A DNA stretch of 64,000 bases from Escallonia rubra (lineage: Eukaryota; Streptophyta; Magnoliopsida; Escalloniales; Escalloniaceae). The notes under the pieces are model-generated. The model was not told the origin of the DNA and made no database searches. It saw nothing but the letters and a program-made list of their open reading frames with translations. Below are positions 53,475 through 64,000 of the stretch, one piece after another. The stretch spans positions 1 through 64,000 of the forward strand of contig JAVXUO010000298.1 of NCBI GenBank assembly GCA_033065855.1, written 5' to 3'. Position 1 is the first letter of the stretch; the number at the start of each line of letters is the position of its first letter. Both the position numbers and the translations under genes were made by a program.

Positions 53475-54500
53475 TAGCCCACGGGAGTAGTATTTTTACA
53501 ACTACTAAGAAATTTTATCCGCATAATGTAACAAAGTTTGTAAATTCCAATAATTGATAGTTAACAATACAATTAGAAACACATAACTAAATAAACCCAC
53601 TGACACATTATACTTCGATCATTGTTTCCAAAGAAATAAAATTTCGCATAAAATTGTTGTCGTTGTCTCTCAATATTAGTTTTGTGTCTGGAACTATCGC
53701 TTAATTTTACTTTTTAGCAGGGGCTATTACAAAAATATACTCTCTAAAAATAAAAAATAGAGTTGTTTGTCACTAAAATAGGAACTTTCAATTGATAACT
53801 TAATTGAAAAAGTGGAGTTGGTAACACTAAAAAGAGGTCACCTATTTTTCGCGTAAGGAAAATAAATGCATTCAAGAAATAGGCAACTATTTCATGTTCG
53901 ATTCATGAAATAAAGTTTAGCAGTTTAGAAATGCATCAAACAGAGCGAATTATATTATTTTCAATTAATCCCGATAAAAATTTGCCTCGAAGCATCCCCG
54001 CATTTCCTGAACAGGAAGCAAAACATCTGTTGATTATAGTAGAGAATATTTACTCAACATTTTTGTATGCTTATTCACAGTATTCCGTCACTTAAAGAGT
54101 CATATTTCATCCCCAGTTTAAATGGAATATTGAAAATGTAATAAAGCATGAAAATAAACTTTGGAATGATGGTAAATAGAACGGCCATAGTATGGGAGGA
54201 AATGCTTCCGAATCTCTGTAGAATATGTTCTTGCCAATTCACGCTGCACATAACCAAAGATTTAAGAAAAACACTCAAAAAATGATAAAAGAAATATGAA
54301 TCATTAATTAAAAAGTGTCTCACTTTGGATACCAATAGTTGTTATTTATTTAGACTACGAATATATATGTTCTAAAGCTAAAGGACAATGAAACTTAAAC
54401 GACAAATAAAGTTGAGATTGAGAAGAACATAAACCTCTTCGTAGACGATGTAGCATGGCAGGAGAAGATAGTAAAATGAGGTCGTGTGAGGCAAAGAGAG
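53475..54500. other. No gene recognised
   Basis: AT-rich. A short minus-strand frame at 54360-54590 is not recognised. It ends where a CACTA terminus begins. Confidence 0.5.
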
Positions 54501-54503
54501 AAT

Positions 54504-56185
54504 CAGTACAAGAAAAAGGACTTGTAGCGATGCATATTTCCGTCGCCAAAAGCCCCATATCCGTCGCCAAAGAGTTTTAGCGACATACACCACGTCGTTA
54601 AAAGTTCATTGTCTATAACCCCGTTGTTAAAAGTTTTGCGACAGAATTTTGAAATTAGTCGCATAAAAGTCTTCTTTTAGCGACGGACATATTCATACAA
54701 TCCGCGACGGAATATCCATCACTAAATATATTTTCCATATTTTAATTTATTTAATCTCAAAAGTAATTTATTACATAAATTATTTAGCGGAGAACAATTC
54801 GTCGCCAAAAGTTTTAACGACCGGCATTTAGCGACGGATATAAAAATCACTCCTTTAAAAGTTTAGCAACGGAATTTCTGTCGTTAAAAGTCATTTATTC
54901 ATAGAATAAGTAAGACTTTTAGCAATGGAATAAATCCATTTCTAAAACTCAAACTGATTTTAAAAAAAAAATCCTATTTTTTTAATACTCAAACCTATAA
55001 TTACAAATTCTCAACATTCATTCTCAATTTAGAAAATATTTCTCAATGCACATTATCAGCAATTATTTAACCCTAAACTAGACACAATATATATATATAA
55101 AGAATGGATTATCTACTAATCGAAAAATAAAATGTATGCAAAGTTCAGAAGGGCACAGGAAGCACGGTACAATAGAGTATGGAAAGGGAGGGGAGTACAA
55201 GTCACGGGGGGGGGGGGGGGGGGGGGGGGGGGCGGAGTTGAAATAGGTAGGAGGGGAAGGGCTGATAAGCGTCCCGGATCTAGATCATGCTGATCGCCCT
55301 CGTCCACAGGGGCACTGTGATCCAGATCTGGCTCGACATGTCCTATACACCTCCGTAGCAATTCGACAGATCTCGTCTTCGCGTAACGAATGGTCCCTCC
55401 ACGGTCGTTGTCTACGTCTATGGAGGGGCAATAGGGGGTGTGACTCCTATCACGGCATGTGCAGTTGTACTAGGGAGGCCGCGTACTAGGCCTTTTAGTT
55501 TATTGATGACCCTCGGTGTATCCAGTCATCGCTTCAATCCCCCAGTACTCGTGCCCGTACTCGTGGATACTAATGGCTGTCCAGACTGCTGCCCAGACCC
55601 ACTCATCTGTTCATATGAGGCCTGTAAAATAGTGATTTGACATTCAAAACATTAAGGTGACAAAAATCAAATACAAAGGCAAAAATTTAACAAAGAAAAC
55701 ACATTAATTCATACCTTACATCGATCTGGGAAATATCTGAAACAAAATCCCTTACCCAGTTTGCATCGTCCTTCTCTTTCTTCCTTGCATGCGTGTGACA
55801 GTACATTAGACCTACGACCTCATCCACTGTCATGTTTGGATGCTCAACCGCATTCTTTTGTCAGAGGACATCATGAGCCACTGACCCCCCCCCCTCTTGT
55901 GCATGGGATCTTTCTCATGTTTGTTCTCGCTCCCACTCCTAGGATGGATTAGTCTTCCACTTATCAACCATCTGTCCCCATACAGATGGAGATATCCAAT
56001 GGGGGGGAATCCCTTCCACTCCTCCATAGGGCACCCTCGTGCAACATCTTTCTCTCCCGCTCCCGTGCGTCTTGCAATCATTGCCCGTAATTTTTGCCGA
56101 TGTAGGCAAAAAAGTCTGCCACCTCAACGCCTGCTACTCAAGTGACTCAAACTCGAACCCCTCGTGCAAGGCATCCAATGACACA
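54504..56185 (-). mobile_element. Partial CACTA element
   Basis: A degenerate end CAGTACAAGAAAAAGG at 54504, subterminal motifs (CCGTCGCCAAAAG, GCGACGGAC) to ~54950, then a minus-strand Transposase_24 pseudogene. Organisation and sequence follow the left half of the complete CACTA at 11083-17621. Homology ends near 56185 inside the FAYIGKNY exon's upstream flank, with no right terminus. Confidence 0.75.
55258..56180 (-). pseudogene. CACTA TNPA-like (Transposase_24) pseudogene
   Basis: Second copy of the gene at 11688-13252. The minus strand shows a disrupted FFAYIGKNY exon (TTGCCTACATCGGCAAAAATTA, read here from the other strand, near 56100), then IPPHWISPSVWGQMVDKWKT (56000-55945), GSENKHEKDPMHKRGG and the HTHARKKEKDD segment (~55790). 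Shared splice borders and the C-terminal GLPSTTA-like end are also traceable. Several frameshifts are present. The W..VDKW, NK..DP and HARKK motifs match the family better than copy one does at some positions, so the copies decayed independently. Confidence 0.7.
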
Positions 56186-56337
56186 ATCAACTGCCGTGTA
56201 CTAAATCAAAGTCTCAAGCGAACTAGACGCTTGAGCTGATACAGTCGGGTGTGTTTGCTAAGGCAAAAAGGAGATCCCTAAGAGGCAAGAAGTAGAAGGT
56301 TGGTGGTAGTTTCTCTAGATATGTGTGGACGTATATT

Positions 56338-58172
56338 ATTAAAACAAAAATCTCAATTGTTTGCAATGCCTTTTCAACTAAATATGTTGTTAGAATATTC
56401 ATTCAACCCTGGTAAATCTCAAGCATGCGCGGACGCAGATAGAGAGGCTATTATTGGTCTGAAGGCAAGAAACTTAAAGGACACTACTGACATTCTCTCT
56501 TCATGGATAGAAAGAGATTGATGTGGGTGAGGCAGGAAAGGTGTTAAGTGTAACCAAGCTAAATGGAGGATAACTGGGTTGCAGTTACACAGGCCCTCTG
56601 TCAGGGACAGTGGCCTATCCATGAAGGGCACTATGTCCCTTTCACGGGGTAGTTTACATTTCTCGTAGGTGATGGTCATCAGTGGGGTGAAGCGGACTGG
56701 AGGAGTGATTTCGGAAAGCCACTAAAATCTGACCCGGCTCACCTAACTTGTCCTGGAGGACAATGCCCTAGTAAGGAACATCCCTTCAAGTTTAGATCAG
56801 TTACCCTTACTAAGGACCGTCTCACTCAGTGCCAATCGCTTGACTGGCTAGATTCCACCTAGCTTAGGGAGTCTCAAAAACCTCGTTCGACAAACTTTAA
56901 CAAGAAACTCCTTTGTGTAGGTCCTATCCTACCCACTTTCCAAAAAGGCCTCTCTCTTCAGTTTAAGATCATCTAAGCATTGCATGTGTTGTCTGGTTTA
57001 GTTTCAAGAATTCGTAGGTCAGTTACACAATCTGACATTTCTTGACCTCTCGAATAACCAATTATCAGGGCAGATACCCAGTCCTTTGTGCAATGTAGCT
57101 ACTCAAAGGAAGAATCCCCTTCCAAATTGGGCACCTAAAGTCCCTTAACAGTCTCTCATTGAGTTCTAACCAGCTTTTCGGACAGATTCTCTACATCTCT
57201 TTCTCAACTGCAAAACACGTGGTGCCTCAACTTATCTAGTAATGCGCTCTGAATACATCTGCCTAGCAACTTCTACAAGGGTATCATTTCCCTGCTACCA
57301 GTGGACATGTCTTACAACAAGTTCAATCAACGGGCAGTTCCAGAATGGATCAGAAATAGATAACTCTCCGATGTCCATATAGCTGGCTATAATCTTAAAG
57401 GAACCCTTCCAAACTTTAAAAAACCTGCTTCCTTGACTGCCGTAGACCTGTCACACAACCATTTCACAGAAGGGATTCAAATTTCTTTCCCAAATTGTCA
57501 CGCTAGCAGAATGTGAAGCTTTCAAACAACCAATTAAAGTTTGACCTTACAAAAATCACATTGTCGAGCGGACTTTCATCCCTCGATCTCCCCTCAAACC
57601 TACTGTCTATTTTCACTTTCAAAGATCGTAAACGGACAGACAAGTAGCTTTCGACGAAAATATTGATGTATCCAAAAATCAAATATCAGGCAACATTCCT
57701 GAATTTGCTGAAGGATTGAACTTAAAGTTGCTGAATGTAGCAGGCAATGGGATAACAGGTCAACTTCCTAGTTCAATCACGAACCTCGTTCAACTTGAAA
57801 GACTAGATATCTTGTTATAAACCAGATAACATGCATAATTGCTACCAGTTAAGGATTACTGCTGAAGTTGCAATGCAATGGTTAGACTTGTCCATCAATA
57901 GGATAAGTGGGAAAATAACGGTCGGCTTGCCAGGCATAGAACAACTAAGACATGCAAACTTCATAGCTAAAAAGTTATGCGGAGAGATCCCACAAGGTAG
58001 ACCCTTTAATGTATTCCAAGCTGCTGCTTATGCTCACAATCTGTGCTTCTGTGGCAAGCCCTTGCCACCTTGTAAGGGAAAAAAGCTAGACAAAGGACAT
58101 AAGGATTATCGCATGAAAATAAGATGGATAAATTATGCCTTTGATAGTCAAGAAGGCGTTTTGCCTATTTAA
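56338..58172 (+). pseudogene. LRR receptor-like protein pseudogene
   Basis: The N-terminal LRRNT_2-type cap reads ACADADREAIIGLKARNLKD, then ILSSWIERDxCG and GVKCN (56430-56570). Leucine-rich repeats follow: IPSSLDQLPLLRTVSLSANR (56785-), LTFLDLSNNQLSGQIPSPLC (57030-), KNQISGNIPEFAEGLNLKLL and NVAGNGITGQLPSSITNLVQ (57670-57800). The C-terminal RLP motif CGEIPQGRPFNVF..CGKPLPPCKGKK is at 57978-58085. The order is that of a complete receptor-like protein, but stops and frameshifts are frequent and the transmembrane end is unclear. Cell-surface sensor family; this copy is dead. Confidence 0.85.
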
Positions 58173-58179
58173 TTTGGTG

Positions 58180-59140
58180 CAAGTACGCGGGCTGGTATTG
58201 TATCTCTTTTCATCTTGATCATGAAAATGAACATTTTCAAATTACTCTATGACCTGCCTCGACGAAGTTACAATCAACAATCAAAGATAAGAAGGAAATT
58301 ACAGTCTGATAGAGTCTCTTTAACTAACTGATAACTATAGTTGTTAGGCAAACAATAAAAACCATTACATTGGTGCATAACTAAGGAGCAAGATAGATCA
58401 CATTTGGATTGAAAATAGAAAGGGCTACAATGCATTGCCAATGTTCCAAGAAAGTGTACTGACTAAACTAGATTCACATTCATCCAAAAACACTGTGGTG
58501 CACGGGGTGCTCTTCTCACTGTGAAATCAAGAATAGCTAAATGGAAAATTTGTCCTACCGGGAAAAAAGTTAAGCGTATTTTGTTAGATTCAAATCCTAG
58601 AGCAGGACTTAAGGGAGAAACTTCATAGTGCAACATCCTGACATCATATGAACATCCCAAATTTATCTCTAATATAATGTAAGGCTGGTAGAATATAAGA
58701 CCTTATCTTAGTGTACCAAGTAGGACATATACCCAGACCCCTTGCAATTATGCTACACGTAACTGAATAAATTTCAAAAGGTGGATTAGAAGCAGCTGAT
58801 AAAGCATTACATCCATTTAACGGGAGTAATTTTGCGTTGCGTTGTTCACAGGACCAACATGGGTTGATTGGGTTAAAGGCCTAACTGGGTAAAAGGGCTT
58901 ATAATCAGCTTTAACTGTGTGATATACCAATTTTGCATATTTGTTTTACAGAACACACAAATATTGCACACCAAAATTTAGGGAAATGTGTATTGGGTTT
59001 GAAAGGACCATAGTAAGAGTAATTCTAGCCATGCTATAACCAGCTTAGACTAGGCCACTGCATTGTTAGAGTACCAAAAACCTTATCATTGCTCTTTAAA
59101 ACTAAAATGATCAAGCTGTAACGTATTTCATCAGAGAAGG
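58180..59140. other. No gene recognised
   Basis: Downstream of the LRR pseudogene. A hydrophobic, membrane-like stretch (GIVSLFILIMKMNIF) just after 58185 may be its decayed transmembrane end. Nothing else was recognised. Confidence 0.4.
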
Positions 59141-59155
59141 GTATCCATGAACAGT

Positions 59156-59702
59156 TTATACTTTAAGGTGAATACAATCAGAGCACACACATTTGTGTCC
59201 ACACGTTTTAAGAAGCATGCCATACATAAAATCGTACATTTGAGCACCTCTATGTTTAACATGGTGATGGTGGCTGCCAATGCAATTCAGTTCACTCCAA
59301 ATTGCAGCTCCGACTATATCACGATTGTAGCACTCCAAGCATGATGTAGGTCTACTATCTAAGGTATTAGATATAATATTTATTTGGACATCAAATCTAA
59401 ACCTAAATGAGGTATACATTTCAACTAACACAAGAATTCTATTGCCAAGGAGTTCTCTGACGCCATTTCTTAGGTGTATTCCCGATACCACGCAACTCAA
59501 AGGTTGTTAGATTGTCACTAAATTTCAAATTCTCAACCAGAACAAATATATGTACGACATCGTTAATCATATGAAAAAAAAAAAAAAAAAAATCTATCTT
59601 AATCTTAGTTGGTAGTTTCACACTAACAATAGTGCGTCCAATTGCCCATTTCACAACGCTGTTGAAACAACCAACGGCCTTTAGCCTATATGTATAAAAC
59701 AA
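59156..59702 (-). pseudogene. Unidentified protein-like minus-strand sequence
   Basis: Two overlapping frames join plausibly. The right one reads WAIGRTIVSVKLPTKIKI, then a poly-A-derived Phe run, INDVVHIFVLVENLKFSDNL and TTFELRGIGN. The left reads NGVRELLGNRILVLVEMYTS, DVQINIISNTLDSRPTSCLE and CYNRDIVGAAIWSELNC. The composition and continuity look like a real protein with one frameshift near 59480 and a homopolymer insertion. I do not recognise the family. Confidence 0.35.
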
Positions 59703-60239
59703 ATTCAGTCAATTTCATTTATGCTAAGATATTATATCCTAGCTGTACGTGAGGCATAGCTATCCATCGAACGTAAAACGGTGACAAGTTTGATGCTTAG
59801 AACCACAATAATAATAATGGAAAAGAAACAATAATGGAAATTCCAAACTTACTTACGATCAACGGATACTCATTTACAATTTTTGCAGTAGCCTTGTCGC
59901 ATAGTTAATATGACCAAAATTAGTGCCGACCTCATCCTGAAATTTAAAACATGATCACGTATAAGAATCTTTGGCGAGGAGAATACAAACTTTTTTGTCC
60001 CAAATTGTTACACCATTTATATTTACATAATCTTGTTTAGCATTTGTTGGATACATAAATGACTCCTTCTAGTAACTCCTAGTGGGAATTTTTTAAAACA
60101 GGGTCAAACGGATAACAATAGAACTCAAAGCTGTAGAGACCCTTTTAGCTCAAAAGTTGAGGCATCTTCATTCTTATTGTTTATGTTTACACCAACCAAT
60201 GGAGAGTAGTGTTAGACTTTTCACAAATCATTGTTGATT

Positions 60240-61060
60240 TGTAGTTAGAATCCCCCCCCCCCTTCCATTGAAGTAGGGGAAGCGGGGTGAAAGCTCTAAG
60301 CCCGCATATTCAGCTTCTATGTTCAGGGCAGCGTATCCAATCCATTCAAAGGGGGAAGAGAGTTGGATTTCACCCCTAGCAATGCACTTCGGAGCGCATT
60401 GCTAGGGCTAAGTCAACGTTGCTGATCTCTTTTTCTTGTATTCTCTTCTTTGGGAAACACACCTCCCACACCACATCATCTGCTGTCTCGCATCCATCGG
60501 GATAAGTGTTGCGTCTGTCTTATCTTCCCCTAAGGTCTATTTTATTGAAAGGCCATCTCTCGAATCCGAGCAACAAAAGGAGGAAGTTGGTGAACCATAT
60601 AGAGATTCAATAATGAATATGATGTGAATCCTTTCCAAGGCCCTTCTTAAAAACCTTAGGGCATTAATTTTTTCCAGGAATCTATCAATCCGAGGAGCGC
60701 AACCAAGTTTCAAACCTCTAAGTTCTTTCCTTCCTTGTTTGGTCTGCATTCCAGGTTGGTTCCAAAGAAAGGGTTGGAAAATGGAATCAAACAATGGTCA
60801 GATAGGCCTCATGTACCATTTCCTAAGACAAGATCAGTTGTAGTTCGGAGTCTCATACTAGCCTCACCCTATCTAAAAGGCAGGTGGAAGAAGGTGGAAG
60901 ACAGCCCGCCACTATACCTTGCTTTGCTCTCGCTCCTATTTTCTCTCACCTGTCTTCTCCACACGATAGTGAAAGATCTTTAACTTTACCGTAGCAGGGA
61001 CCTCACTAGCCTTTTCGGAAAGTGAGTGATTCTCACTGTTGGGATCCCCGCCAGCTTTCC
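60240..61060. other. Possible organellar (mitochondrial) DNA insertion
   Basis: This stretch is less AT-rich than its flanks, free of TE motifs, and in style resembles plant mitochondrial spacer (CACTTCGGAGCGCATTGCTA, CCCTATCTAAAAGGCAGGTG, CCGTAGCAGGGACCTCACTA). No organellar gene is recognisable, so this is a suspicion only. Confidence 0.3.
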
Positions 61061-61089
61061 CACCCTTCTATCTTTAAATATGCACTGCT

Positions 61090-61427
61090 GGGATCCCCTT
61101 CAGCTATGTTCTACCACTTTACTACTACCGCTACAACTCGTACGGGTGCCACCATTGTTGTCAAGACAGCCATAATTAATACCACTAATACCATCATTGC
61201 TGACACAATCCCCACTTTATCGATATTACTGTCATTATCCCCACCACAACCGGCAATTTACATTCCCTGCCACCGCTTATCCCCCTCATCATTACCCCAC
61301 TACCCACCCCCATTAGCATTGCTGTACTTACCATTGCCATATGCAACGTAGCTGCACCAACCCCACGGCACTTTCCATGTACCAGAACCGTCTTGTTAGT
61401 GATTTTATCAAAACTACTGCCACCGCA
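61090..61427. repeat. ACC/ACT-rich low-complexity sequence, left part
   Basis: Irregular CCACC, ACTACC and CATTAC trinucleotide-like sequence, resuming after the CACTA at 63607 and running to the window end. Apparent Thr/Pro/His ORFs here are compositional. Confidence 0.6.
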
Positions 61428-63606
61428 CACTACAAGAAAAAAATACTTTTAGCGACGAATTTTCTCATGTCGCTAAAAATCCGTCGCTAAAAGTTGCCTT
61501 AAGCGACGGATTTGGCCGACGGAATGCAGTTCGTTGCTAAAAGTACTTCAAACTAATTAACAACGGAATTTTCCGTTGCTAAAAATTTTAGTGATGGATT
61601 ACCGACGTACTATTGGTGACGGTTTATCCGTCGCTAAACATGTTTTTTTCAATTTTTTTTGCCCTAAATATTTTTAAAATGTTTTCAGCGATAGACTATA
61701 TCGACGGAAAAAAATCCATCGGTAAAAGTGTTCTTTTACTCTTAAAAATCAGACAAACCCTAACTATTTCTCCATTCTTTTCTCACGCCGTTCCTTTCTC
61801 TCTCTCTCTCTCACTCTCTCACAACCCACCATCGGCCACCACTGACTTTGCAGCCTCTCCTCTTTCCCAGCCGCCTCCACAGCACCCACCCTTACTATTG
61901 TCGGCACCCAATCGACGCACTCACCGCGCCACTACCGTCGCCCAACCACTTAAGGAGATTTGCAAATCATTGCAAGGTAATAATCTATTCACATCAATCT
62001 CACACTCCTGGAACTTTTAGCTCTTAATAGTCAATATTCGACTTATTCGTCGTATCTCTCTCTGCTTCTACGAATTTTAGTTACTTAATTAAGCTTTGTA
62101 GTTTATTCGTTGGTGCGAAATCACGACTTTTTGTGTTATATTTTGCTGCAATTGAAATTTTGTTAGGGACTTTTTTTTTGCATTGTGTTTTAGGATGGGT
62201 GATTCGCGTGGCTTTGCATTTTTTTTTGTTTCAAGCATGCGGATGGCATTTTTTTTTCAAGTATTCGGATGGTATTTATCTGTTTATCGGTTTCAAGCTG
62301 TGGATAGGCTGGATGGTATTTATCGGTTTCTTCTTTAACAACTTGTGCCAATATTTTTGTAATTCTTGTGTAAGTAGATGTGCAGAGAGAGCTGCCCTAT
62401 GGACATCATATGTTCTTATGGCGTTTTAGTTTTAACGATGAAAGTATGTTTGTGTAGATCGGTATTCTGGGGAATGCATGTAGAAGGTACATGGTTCTCT
62501 ATAGACTAGACTTTGTCAAATTGCTTTTAGTAAATTAAGCTAGAGGGAGTGTTGTTTCACCTTCATTTCCCTCTTTTAGGTCTTGTAAATTGTTCTGAGA
62601 TCAGAGAATGGAGAAATGTGGTAAAATTAATAGCTTCATTATTCACATAATAGCTGGAATTGAATGGTAATCTGCAAAACCTAATCAATGCTCTTTAAAA
62701 CCTAAAAGATCATAAGCAATCTGTTCAGAGAATCAATAAAAGAAGCCTTTACTCATTTGGTCATTTCTCTCTCAATATATACTTAACGCATTTTAATTCT
62801 ATAGTGAGTAATGTTCATGTTCTTTCAGGCACAAGTAGATTTGAGTGCCTATCTTGGGACTATGTGCAGCCGTGCAGGCTCTGGAGCAATGTTCTGGTTT
62901 ATATTTTTTTCGTTTTGATGAAACTTGTTATTATTTTATTTTTTTGGAATATGTACGATGTGATTTATTATATTTAGTAAAAGTTAGTATTGAGTTGAAT
63001 TCATGGTGTATGACTTAAATCTTGTTTGTATGACTAGAAATTTGATAAAGAATGAATGTCAGTTTAAAGAATAAAATATTTGATATATTGGTTGATTAGG
63101 GTTGATTGTCATTGGATTTATTGATTTAATTGTTTGTATGAATTCAAATACAGGAAACAAGTTTGGATTTTTAAAACATAAAAACAATTGAAAAACAGCT
63201 TTTTTTTATTTTTGTTGATGGACTTTTAGCGACGAAAATATGTCAAAGGACTTTTAGCGACGGAATTTGCGTCGCTAAAAGTCCGTCGGTAATACTTATA
63301 GCGACAAAATATTCCGTCGCTGAAAGTATTTTTAGAAATTAATTGCAAAAAAATATAAAAAGGCAAAAATTCCGTAATTACCTTTAGCGACAGATTTTTC
63401 CATCGCTAAAAGTAATAAATTTTTCCGTTGCTAAAAGTTAGACTTTTTTCGACAGATGACAGAATTCCGTCGCTAAACTTTCAGCAACGGGGTTTTTTAC
63501 AACGGATTTTTAGCGACAGACTGTCCGTCACTAAAAATCTTTTCCGATGGAAAGGAGACTTTAGTGACGGAAGTACCCGTCGCTAAAAGTCCTTTTTGTT
63601 GTAATG
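61428..63606. mobile_element. Complete non-autonomous CACTA element, 2.2 kb
   Basis: Left end CACTACAAGAAAAAAATACT; right end, in reverse, CATTACAACAAAAAGGACTT. Subterminal AGCGACGGA/TCCGTCGCTAAA motifs fill 61450-61740 and 63220-63600. Candidate 3-base duplication GCA (61425-61427) / ACA (63607-63609), one mismatch. The interior has a pyrimidine leader (TCTCTCTCTCTCACTCTCTC at 61798) and AT-rich sequence with no transposase. It splits a low-complexity ACC/ACT-rich host region that continues on both sides. Confidence 0.85.
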
Positions 63607-64000
63607 ACAACAATCACCATTGCCACCAAAACTAGAGTTGCCGCAAAGGGCTAGATCACTGCCACATCGACCATAATTACCATTACCATAAATGTCATGG
63701 CCACCTACCACCTGTACTATGACATACCTTTAACGTCATCAGCATTCCTAGAGGAACCATTACTCCACGTGGGCACAAATACCAGATCGGAGGAGGGAAG
63801 CCCTAGAGAATTATTTTTTGATCTCCTAGTCCCAGGACTTAATATACATGCTGGTCCAATCCTAGTTTAAGTTTATAGATCATTTGTTACCACTATTACA
63901 CTACTTATAAACACCACCTTTATGCAGCCACTTTGACTATAGCCACCTCACTCATCATTACTGTCACCTCAATTATTGATCATCACTATAATTAACGATG
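63607..64000. repeat. ACC/ACT-rich low-complexity sequence, right part
   Basis: Continuation of the sequence at 61090-61427 (CACCATTGCCACCAAAACT, ACCATAATTACCATTACC, TCACTCATCATTACTGTCAC). No gene recognised. Confidence 0.6.

Noticed and set aside
62133-62429. Hydrophobic 98-codon ORF
   Set aside because: T-rich interior of a non-autonomous CACTA, with no family resemblance.
1-64000. tRNA, rRNA or snoRNA genes
   Set aside because: No cloverleaf, A/B box pair or rRNA core was recognised by eye; the only tRNA-related match is the retrotransposon primer-binding site. A tRNAscan run would settle this.

Overview
The window looks like intergenic DNA from a flowering plant nucleus, probably a eudicot. 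It is AT-rich, has no operons, and the recognisable genes are plant genes broken into exons with GT..AG borders (ATG101, class II histone deacetylase, HSPRO, plastid GNAT, CHX antiporter, ELO, LRR receptor-like proteins). Most of the rest belongs to plant transposon families: CACTA, Mutator/MULE, hAT, Ty3/gypsy and L1-like LINE. The species cannot be named from sequence alone. I found no intact gene of known function. All familiar genes are fragments, captured pieces or pseudogenes. The only undamaged ORFs with promoter-like context are two small related proteins of unknown function at 3.0-3.5 kb and 5.6-6.1 kb.

Layout. 0-1 kb: an ATG101 pseudogene with an internal inversion. 3.0-6.1 kb: two divergent paralogous small ORFs on either side of a ~590-bp tandem repeat that carries a TATA box in every copy. 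7.0-7.6 kb: clusters of a ~20-bp palindrome. 8.0-9.0 kb: histone deacetylase fragments, with a second set at 41.1-42.0 kb. 9.0-10.7 kb: a CACTA fragment holding a MULE-type element with 9-bp target duplications. 10.7-19.8 kb: a relic of a MULE carrying a plant mobile domain (PMD), into which a complete 6.5-kb CACTA element (11083-17621) and a gene-capturing Pack-MULE (17917-19325) inserted. A related relic at 52-53.5 kb preserves both empty sites. 19.8-22 kb: a ~1-kb direct duplication with TATA motifs.

23.0-25.2 kb: a 5'-truncated LINE. 25.4-34.1 kb: an older Ty3-type LTR holding a Pack-MULE with an ELO fragment, then a younger Ty3/gypsy element (LTR, PBS, gag, protease, partial RT) whose LTR holds a hAT element. 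34.1-36.6 kb: a LINE scrap and a partial CACTA. 37.2-40.2 kb: a decayed Tat-type Ty3/gypsy pol. 43.7-45.9 kb: an LRR receptor-like pseudogene split by a Pack-MULE that carries the promoter and 5' end of an HSPRO gene. 46.5-53.5 kb: a decayed MULE with a FAR1-type transposase, a Ulp1-type protease, a PMD and arrays of stem-loop repeats. 54.5-56.2 kb: a partial CACTA. 56.3-58.2 kb: another LRR receptor-like pseudogene. 60.2-61.1 kb: possible organellar DNA. 61.4-63.6 kb: a complete small CACTA.

The most useful observations are the four long-TIR elements sharing terminal bases and perfect 9-bp target duplications (three with identifiable captured host genes), the telomere-like arrays found at the same internal position in two CACTA elements, the stem-loop arrays of the FAR1/PMD MULE, and the divergent small-ORF locus with its multiplied promoter.
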